A model generated the notes under the pieces. That model was not told the origin of the DNA. It saw only the letters and a list, made by a program, of their open reading frames with translations, and did no database searches. Of a stretch of 9,383 nt of DNA, positions 5,483 to 9,383 are shown one piece after another. The stretch spans positions 1 to 9,383 of the forward strand of contig URIX01000056.1 in assembly GCA_900547975.1 (NCBI GenBank), written 5' to 3'. This DNA is from an uncultured Eubacteriales bacterium (GTDB lineage: Bacteria; Bacillota; Clostridia; Christensenellales; CAG-917). A program made the position numbers and the translations under genes. Numbering within the stretch: the first letter of the stretch is position 1; the number at the start of each line of letters is the position of its first letter.

Positions 5483-6691
5483 TCACTTAGCCGCCTTTTG
5501 AGCTTTGGCTTTTTGGATATGCTTGATTTCGAGGCTTTCGACGAACGCCTGTATTCTCGTGCGAAGTTGTCCCGACGCGCTCGCCGTGTATTGACGGTCG
5601 ATTGCGATTGCGGGAATGCCGAACTCGTTGATCATAATGTACGAAGCGAGCGCGCGCTCGTAACCCCAGTATTCGCAGAATTTGAGTTGTTCGTACACGA
5701 CGCCGTCGGCGTGGTATTCTTCCACGAGGTGCTTGACGTATTCCCTTCTGCCCTCGACTTTTTCGTGTTCCATATATCTTGGGCACTGGCAAGTCTTCAT
5801 ATAGTGACGGCAGATTTGCGTAAGCACGTCTTCTTCGTCGTTGAGGATAATTTCTTCTCTGCCGGGCATAGAACCGAAGCAGTATCTGTCCGCAACCACG
5901 AACGCGCCGCTGTCCTCGAAAAGTTTGGTGAAGTCGGGATCGTCGATTTCGCTTCCGACAAGCACGATTCTCGCTCTGTAAAATTTCTTCGCGTCGGGCT
6001 CTCTGTGCTTGATTTCTTCAAGCGTTTCTTCGAGTTTGTCAACAATGAGATATTGCGGGCAAGCGTACGTCGCGAGGCAAAGAACGTGGAATTCGTAACC
6101 CGTTATGCGCGGATTTTCTTCCTTTCTGAACTCGCCGATTGCCGTAATCGCTCTGCAAACTCTGTTGTGAAGTTCAACCGCTTTTCTCATTGCCTCGTCC
6201 GACGTGTCCACGCCGTATACGTCTTTGAGTTTGTCCAAAACTTTCAAACGCATCTGATTGACGTAACTTTCAAGGCAATGGTCGTTGGTCTTGAACGGCA
6301 TATCGAATATGCTGACGAAAAACTTGTCGTTGTCAACGAGGCGAAGCAACTCGAAATGCTCGATTGTTCTGTTCATTTCGCTGCAAGTTTCGCCCGCAAA
6401 AAGCGCGGACAAGAATCCGTAACCGCCCTCGATACCGCGTTCGAGCAACGCTTTTGCAAAGCCGCAGATGAACGGGCTGAGATAGTACGTTGCGATGTCA
6501 ACCGAACCCGTGCGCGGCGCGCGCAATCTCACGCTTACGCAGTTGTCGAGATTGAGCAACACTTCGGGAACGTGATAGCACGTGTACCCCAGAGCAAGTT
6601 TGCCATCCTCTTTGACAGCCTTTTGCACGAGTTCGTTGTTGGCTTCTTGCAAAAGGTTTTCAAAGTAAAGCAAGTGTTTGAGATCCCTCAT
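5483..6691 (-). CDS. 2-hydroxyacyl-CoA dehydratase, beta-like (smaller) subunit
   Basis: 402 aa, first gene of the operon and partner of the 514-aa subunit. The family folds into Rossmann-like domains that hold a [4Fe-4S] cluster where the ketyl-radical dehydration occurs. Cys38 (GYTCYHVPEVLL), Cys103 (AGETCSEMNRT) and Cys339 (LKFCEYWGYE) sit at the three conserved ligand positions. PAIAIDRQYTASASGQLRTRIQAF near the C-terminus is the family's characteristic end. Length suits HgdB-type subunits (about 380). The ATG at 6691 has TAGGAG with 7-nt spacing. Classic operons place the activator first; here it comes third. The benzoyl-CoA reductase subunits BcrB/BcrC are the main alternative, but four subunits and a ferredoxin would be expected for that, and none are seen. 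Confidence 0.9.
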   Translation of the reverse strand: MRDLKHLLYFENLLQEANNELVQKAVKEDGKLALGYTCYHVPEVLLNLDNCVSVRLRAPRTGSVDIATYYLSPFICGFAKALLERGIEGGYGFLSALFAGETCSEMNRTIEHFELLRLVDNDKFFVSIFDMPFKTNDHCLESYVNQMRLKVLDKLKDVYGVDTSDEAMRKAVELHNRVCRAITAIGEFRKEENPRITGYEFHVLCLATYACPQYLIVDKLEETLEEIKHREPDAKKFYRARIVLVGSEIDDPDFTKLFEDSGAFVVADRYCFGSMPGREEIILNDEEDVLTQICRHYMKTCQCPRYMEHEKVEGRREYVKHLVEEYHADGVVYEQLKFCEYWGYERALASYIMINEFGIPAIAIDRQYTASASGQLRTRIQAFVESLEIKHIQKAKAQKAAK

Positions 6692-6741
6692 AATCTACTC
6701 CTATTTTTTCGGATAAATCCTTATTTTTTTCGGTAAAACTT

Positions 6742-6768
6742 TTGCGGACAAACGCCGTATATCCGCAA
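6742..6768 (-). promoter_or_regulatory. Leader hairpin upstream of the dehydratase operon
   Basis: TTGCGGA (6742-6748) pairs perfectly with TCCGCAA (6762-6768) inside the predicted 5' leader. On the minus strand it is followed by AAGTTTTACC. A competing GCCG/CGGC pairing uses part of the same bases. This could be a weak attenuator or a stabilising hairpin; no known riboswitch consensus is apparent. Confidence 0.35.
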
Positions 6769-6806
6769 GGCGGCACTATGCGACAAAATTCGCACAATAC
6801 GTTTAT

Positions 6807-6835
6807 ATAGTAACACATTGACGTTTGGATGTCCA
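6807..6835 (-). promoter_or_regulatory. Candidate sigma-A promoter of the dehydratase operon
   Basis: On the minus strand TGGACA (plus 6830-6835, 5 of 6 matches) is separated by exactly 17 bp from TACTAT (6807-6812, 4 of 6 matches). This would give a leader of about 110 nt before the first gene at 6691. An adjacent TATATAAA stretch makes the region easily melted. Confidence 0.5.
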
Positions 6836-7006
6836 TAAACTGTTTATAAAAAAATTAATACAATTTTATCTATTTATATTAAAAATACCGATTTGAGCAT
6901 TGCGACTTGCAGTTTTCATTATTTCACCACGTTAGTCGTTTTTTCAAGTGGCAAAAATACGAATACAACAAGCAATCGGCGCATAGTTTTATACGAGAGG
7001 TGACGT
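6836..7006. other. AT-rich divergent intergenic region
   Basis: This gap lies between the dehydratase operon promoter and the gene at 7007. It is AT-rich, with several runs of A and T, and has no ORF or hairpin that I can support. The promoter of the 7007 gene should lie here, but no convincing -35/-10 pair is visible. Confidence 0.5.
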
Positions 7007-7780
7007 ATGGAAAACAAAAAAGAAATCGTCGTGCTGAGCGGCGCGGGACATAAAGGTATCGTAAAAATCCAAAACGTTTCGTCAAAGGAAAATACGGTCA
7101 AGGGCGAGTGCAATCTCGACTTCCGCCCGTCCAACGCTTCATTGTATCTTGTCGGCGACAAAATCGCAAAAATAAGACTTTACGACACGAATACTGCGTT
7201 TGAAGTGCCGTTTTGTGCAACGACCGAGTTTGGGTGCGTGGTGCGTTCGAGTTCTGTAACGATGTTCGGCGGCAATATACCCAACGGCAAAATACTTCGC
7301 CGCATAGACGAATACAACAAACAAAAAACGGTGAGCGAAAGCACGAAAACCGCCGTGCAAAGCACAAACGCAAACGCGGAAAAACAACCCAAAGATAACT
7401 CCGAAAACGCAAAAATCGGAATGACGCTCAAAGACGTAAAACTCGACGAATGGACGAAATACGACGGCAACAATTTTTACTATGCCGTCAAGCCACAGAT
7501 AGACGAATTGTTTGTATGTTATCCCGAAGAAAAAACGCTGGGCGAAGCGGTTGCCAACTCGAAGTGGGTACACGTCCAAACAAGCGACGATTATTACGTC
7601 GTGGGGCTTCTGTTAAACGACGACGAGCCGTCGTTCATATGTTACGGCGTGCCTGCCGACAGCAAGCAAACACCGCCGTCCGAACTTGAAAACGCTTGTG
7701 TATGGTTACCCGTCGGCGACGGCGAAAAAGGCTACTGGGTGATATATCAATCGGCACGAACGGGCGAAATCGTGAAGTAA
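7007..7780 (+). CDS. Conserved-looking hypothetical protein with two domains and a polar linker
   Basis: 257 aa. I recognise no named family. The N-terminal domain (about 1-103) is beta-rich and compact (AGHKGIVKIQNV, LYLVGDKIAKIRLYD). A low-complexity Ser/Thr/Asn/Gln/Lys linker spans 104-138. The C-terminal domain (about 140-257) has a pattern of aromatic strands (NNFYYAVKPQIDELFVCYP, YYVVGLLLND, FICYGVPA, VWLPVGDGEKGYWVIYQ) that resembles a widespread domain of clostridial hypothetical proteins. There is no signal peptide or membrane segment, so it is probably cytosolic. The ATG at 7007 follows AGAGGTGA. It is divergent from the dehydratase operon, and its stop is followed at once by the hairpin run 7781-7981. 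Codon use agrees with that of its neighbours. Confidence 0.85.
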   Translation: MENKKEIVVLSGAGHKGIVKIQNVSSKENTVKGECNLDFRPSNASLYLVGDKIAKIRLYDTNTAFEVPFCATTEFGCVVRSSSVTMFGGNIPNGKILRRIDEYNKQKTVSESTKTAVQSTNANAEKQPKDNSENAKIGMTLKDVKLDEWTKYDGNNFYYAVKPQIDELFVCYPEEKTLGEAVANSKWVHVQTSDDYYVVGLLLNDDEPSFICYGVPADSKQTPPSELENACVWLPVGDGEKGYWVIYQSARTGEIVK

Positions 7781-7981
7781 TTGCGCCGAGTGCAAAACAC
7801 TTGTCACCCATCCTTTCAAGATGGCTTGACAAATATTTTGGCGCAAACGTCCTGTCACAAACAAATCGGAGCATTTGTTTGTGACGTAAGGGGTTGCAAC
7901 TTTGAGACGGCTCGGCAGTTGCAACGGCGGAAGTGGATGCTCACAACGATTCTTCGTCGTTCCATAAAATACGGCTCCGCC
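7781..7981 (+). ncRNA. Dense hairpin run directly after the stop codon of the 7007 gene
   Basis: Four back-to-back structures. First, TTGCGCC/GGCGCAA (7781-7787 with 7840-7846) encloses an AGTG/CACT mini-hairpin and a TTGTCA/TGACAA plus CCATC/GATGG stem. Second, a perfect 13-bp stem (7854-7866 with 7873-7885) has a CGGAGC loop. Third, GTTGCAACT/AGTTGCAAC (7893-7901 with 7917-7925). Fourth, GGCGGA/TCCGCC (7926-7931 with 7976-7981) encloses GTG/CAC and AACGA/TCGTT hairpins. No T tract follows any of them, so these are not simple terminators. The strand is inferred from the gene upstream. Function unknown. Confidence 0.5.
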
Positions 7982-8043
7982 TGTCTACGAGCGACGTTTG
8001 GGCGGCTTCGAAATCAGATTTATAAAACGTATAAAACCGACAA

Positions 8044-8078
8044 AATAAGTGAGGCGCAATGCACCTCACTTATTGCTT
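8044..8078. terminator. Bidirectional rho-independent terminator between convergent genes
   Basis: A perfect 11-bp stem, AATAAGTGAGG (8044-8054) with CCTCACTTATT (8064-8074), has a 9-nt loop. On the minus strand the stem ends in TTATTTTG, 18 nt past the lipoprotein stop. On the plus strand GCTTTT follows, ending transcription from the 7007 gene. Good stem, moderate U tracts. Confidence 0.75.
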
Positions 8079-8092
8079 TTATGCAATCCTTG

Positions 8093-8878
8093 TCAAACGA
8101 GCATACCCTTCTTTTGCGTGAATTTGAAAGTTATTTTCGCATTACGCATATAAATGTACGAACTGCCTATGTTTGCGTCGCACAGTAGTTTTATAATTTC
8201 GTCGCTGTTTCCGACAAGCAATTTCGATTCGATTTCTTTTTCAAACGTGCAAGTGTTCCAGTTGTCGCTCGATGACAACACTGCCGTATCTATTATATCG
8301 TACTGACTTGCGCCCGTCAGTTTGAAATTTGCAGTAGTTTTTGAAATTCTATATTCAAACACGCAATTCACTTGAACTTTTGTATCAGAATACATCAACA
8401 GATATTCTATCGCTTTTGCGTCAGTAAAATCGGCTCTCTCAAATGCAAGTTCGCCGTGCGCAACCGTCATCATTGCGCCGCATTTCAATTCTTGGTTCAA
8501 CGGCGTTTGTGCCGATGTTTCTATGACAAAATCGTCCTTCGCGACGTATCTTGCAACCAACGTAGTGTCCGAAGACGGAAAGACCGTGCTGTCTATAACA
8601 TTCCATCCGTTATACCAATTATCGAACGTATATCCTTCCCTTCTCGGCTGGGGTAAATTCAAAGCAGAGCCTGCCACGCCAACGTACGATAAACGGTCAA
8701 TGCCCGTACCGCCGTTCAAACTCAGCACAACCGTCACCGTTTTTGGCTCTTGCTGTTGCTCTTGATTGCCTCCGTTATTTCCGTTTGAATTTGTAGAATT
8801 TCCGCCAAACCAATTACACGCAACAAGTGTAAAAAGCAATATTATTAAAACAGAAATCGCGATTACGTTTTTCTTCAT
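8093..8878 (-). CDS. Lipoprotein with one InlB B-type (Listeria-Bacteroides) repeat
   Basis: 261 aa. The N-terminus is a lipoprotein signal peptide: MKKN, a hydrophobic core (5-17) and lipobox LVAC with Cys21 to be lipidated. The product should be anchored to the outer face of the membrane. Residues 22-46 are an Asn/Gly/Gln/Glu-rich spacer. Residues about 47-113 match the InlB B-repeat pattern (VVLSLNGGTGI, GSALNLPQPRREGYTFDNWYNG, TTLVARYVAK). The rest (114-261) is predicted beta-rich, perhaps a jelly-roll binding domain (SSYIYMRNAKITF); I cannot name it. The ATG at 8878 is chosen because ACGGAGGAAG precedes it and the signal peptide starts there; longer upstream readings lack both. Expression should be set by the consensus promoter and XRE operators upstream. 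The family suggests surface adhesion or substrate binding. Confidence 0.88.
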   Translation of the reverse strand: MKKNVIAISVLIILLFTLVACNWFGGNSTNSNGNNGGNQEQQQEPKTVTVVLSLNGGTGIDRLSYVGVAGSALNLPQPRREGYTFDNWYNGWNVIDSTVFPSSDTTLVARYVAKDDFVIETSAQTPLNQELKCGAMMTVAHGELAFERADFTDAKAIEYLLMYSDTKVQVNCVFEYRISKTTANFKLTGASQYDIIDTAVLSSSDNWNTCTFEKEIESKLLVGNSDEIIKLLCDANIGSSYIYMRNAKITFKFTQKKGMLV

Positions 8879-8908
8879 AGCTTCCTCCGTAAAATATAGC
8901 GTACTTTT

Positions 8909-8937
8909 ATTATAGTAACAGTTTTTGTTACTGTCAA
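8909..8937 (-). promoter_or_regulatory. Perfect-consensus sigma-A promoter of the lipoprotein gene
   Basis: On the minus strand TTGACA (plus 8932-8937), a 17-bp spacer (8915-8931) and TATAAT (8909-8914) match consensus at all 12 positions and at the optimal spacing. Start is expected near 8902, leaving a 5' UTR of about 24 nt with the GGAGG site. Such a strong promoter makes repression, rather than activation, the likely control. Confidence 0.9.
8914..8932. promoter_or_regulatory. Operator O1 (GTAAC-N7-GTTAC) filling the promoter spacer
   Basis: A 19-bp inverted repeat, AGTAAC-N7-GTTACT, has a core (8915-8931) exactly coincident with the 17-bp spacer between the -35 and -10 of the lipoprotein promoter. 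A bound repressor would exclude RNA polymerase. It has the same half-sites and spacing as O2. The likely ligand is the XRE protein encoded next to it. Confidence 0.8.
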
Positions 8938-8943
8938 TATTTT

Positions 8944-8962
8944 TGTAACAAAGATGGTTACA
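8944..8962. promoter_or_regulatory. Operator O2 (GTAAC-N7-GTTAC) at the start of the XRE gene
   Basis: A 19-bp inverted repeat, TGTAAC-N7-GTTACA, with half-sites and spacer length identical to O1 and centred exactly 30 bp away, about three helical turns, so that two dimers would lie on one DNA face. It overlaps the first ATG of the repressor gene (8954) and would allow autorepression. Confidence 0.78.
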
Positions 8963-9178
8963 ATCAATGCTATGGACTTCAAAAGCAGACTTAAAGAATT
9001 GCGGTTGGAAAACAACGAATCTCAACAAATGTTGGGAAAAATTGTCAACACCTCAAAAATGGCAATATCACACTGGGAATCGGGGCACAGTGAACCCAGT
9101 ATATCTCAGTTGATTATTATTGCCGACCATTTTGAAGTCAGCATAGATTATTTGGTCGGAAGAGAAAACAGTTTATAA
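8954..9178 (+). CDS. Small XRE-family (HTH_3) transcriptional repressor
   Basis: 74 aa from the ATG at 8954; a second in-frame ATG at 8972 gives 68 aa and matches the usual family start (MDFKSRLKELR). Neither has a clear ribosome binding site, so translation may be leaderless or weak. Nearly the whole protein is one Cro/C1-type helix-turn-helix: LKELRLENNESQQMLGKIVNTSKMAISHWESGHSEPSISQL, with the typical W-E-x-G turn and the closing LIIIADHFEVSIDYLVGRE. There is no sensor or peptidase domain. It is divergent from the lipoprotein gene with two matching operators between, so it likely represses both. Start 8972 would leave O2 entirely upstream of the coding region. A terminator follows 14 nt after the stop. 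Confidence 0.9.
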   Translation: MVTINAMDFKSRLKELRLENNESQQMLGKIVNTSKMAISHWESGHSEPSISQLIIIADHFEVSIDYLVGRENSL

Positions 9179-9191
9179 CAACAAGAACATT

Positions 9192-9218
9192 AAAAACGAT
9201 TCTTTGAATCGTTTTTTT
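9192..9218 (+). terminator. Rho-independent terminator of the XRE gene
   Basis: AAAAACGATTC (9192-9202) pairs with GAATCGTTTTT (9206-9216) around a TTT loop and runs into a T7 tract (9212-9218). It begins 14 nt after the stop codon. The A-rich left arm also permits use on the opposite strand. Confidence 0.85.
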
Positions 9219-9336
9219 AATTTAAGAGCGCATTATATAGTTGTTTTTGAATTAATAATGAATAATTGTGGGTGGGGTTACTCCCCACACCCCAAACGAA
9301 CACTTGTTCGAAGACTACTCTTACACGAAATGTGCT
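9219..9336. other. Non-coding right end with two hairpins
   Basis: No gene is visible. GTGGGG-TTACT-CCCCAC (9272-9288) and CGAACA-CT-TGTTCG (9297-9310) are perfect small inverted repeats lying just before the dispersed repeat at 9337. The G/C-rich hairpin type is common in interspersed clostridial repeats (general knowledge), so these and the repeat may form one element. Confidence 0.45.
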
Positions 9337-9372
9337 TATTCGCAGACGGAACGCGAGCCGCAAGGCGGCGAG
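9337..9372 (-). repeat. Dispersed repeat, copy 2 (inverted relative to 2433-2469)
   Basis: Read on the minus strand, the sequence from CTCGCCGCC to TCTGCGAATA matches copy 1 with one base missing, one substitution and one C/T difference. The plus strand also contains the self-complementary GCCGC/GCGGC pairing (GAGCCGCAAGGCGGCG). The element may continue beyond the window edge. Confidence 0.7.
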
Positions 9373-9383
9373 AAAAGCGAGCG

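Noticed and set aside
5474..5486. GTG start at 5486 for the alpha-like subunit
   Set aside because: It would use the GAGGTGG tract as coding sequence; that tract is better read as the ribosome binding site of the ATG at 5474, after which the basic N-terminus starts.
7781..8188. Plus-strand 135-aa reading frame after the 7007 gene
   Set aside because: It crosses the hairpin array and the bidirectional terminator and enters the lipoprotein gene on the other strand; low plausibility as protein.
8878..9028. N-terminal extension of the lipoprotein up to 9028
   Set aside because: It would run over the consensus promoter and operators and bury the signal peptide; the ATG at 8878 has a strong GGAGG site.

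Overview
The window looks like chromosomal DNA of an anaerobic, low-to-mid-GC Firmicute, probably an uncultured clostridial gut lineage. Supporting signs are an ATP-type PEP carboxykinase, an oxygen-sensitive radical 2-hydroxyacyl-CoA dehydratase system, strong AGGAGG-type ribosome binding sites, a lipoprotein with a Listeria-Bacteroides (InlB B) repeat, and intergenic DNA rich in hairpins. The lineage is inferred from gene content; no rRNA or tRNA gene is visible.

Left part (1-6835, all genes on the minus strand): pckA (373-1980) stands alone with its own leader. To its right a four-gene operon is read leftwards from a candidate promoter near 6807-6835. Its genes are a beta-like 2-hydroxyacyl-CoA dehydratase subunit (402 aa), an alpha-like subunit (514 aa), the ATP-dependent [4Fe-4S] activator (266 aa) and a 66-aa single-pass membrane protein. 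The two dehydratase subunits and the activator together form a known type of machine: the activator injects one high-energy electron and the dehydratase removes water from a 2-hydroxyacyl-CoA. The substrate cannot be named because no CoA-transferase, 2-hydroxyacid dehydrogenase or Etf gene is in view. PEP carboxykinase next door fits fermentative amino-acid or organic-acid metabolism, but the link is only one of proximity.

Right part (6836-9383): a divergent conserved hypothetical gene (7007-7780, plus), a roughly 250-bp run of dense hairpins, a shared terminator, a lipoprotein gene (8093-8878, minus) and a divergent small XRE-type repressor (8954-9178, plus). The lipoprotein promoter is a perfect TTGACA-17-TATAAT, and its 17-bp spacer is exactly one GTAAC-N7-GTTAC operator. 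A second identical-pattern operator lies 30 bp away at the repressor start, so this is a compact autoregulated switch.

The most unusual feature is structural. Directly after the stop codons of both minus-strand transcription units (pckA and the dehydratase operon) lie copies of a repeated hairpin module. It has a tiny CGCT-N4-AGCG hairpin, a conserved 16-nt box (TGACNNAGTTATTCGC on the plus strand), a long stem, and an inner stem with a constant asymmetric internal loop whose flanking helices covary between copies. After pckA a perfect 17-bp inverted repeat, which includes the pckA stop codon, could close the whole domain just before a rho-independent terminator. These look like structured 3'-UTR or noncoding RNA elements, and I do not recognise a described family.
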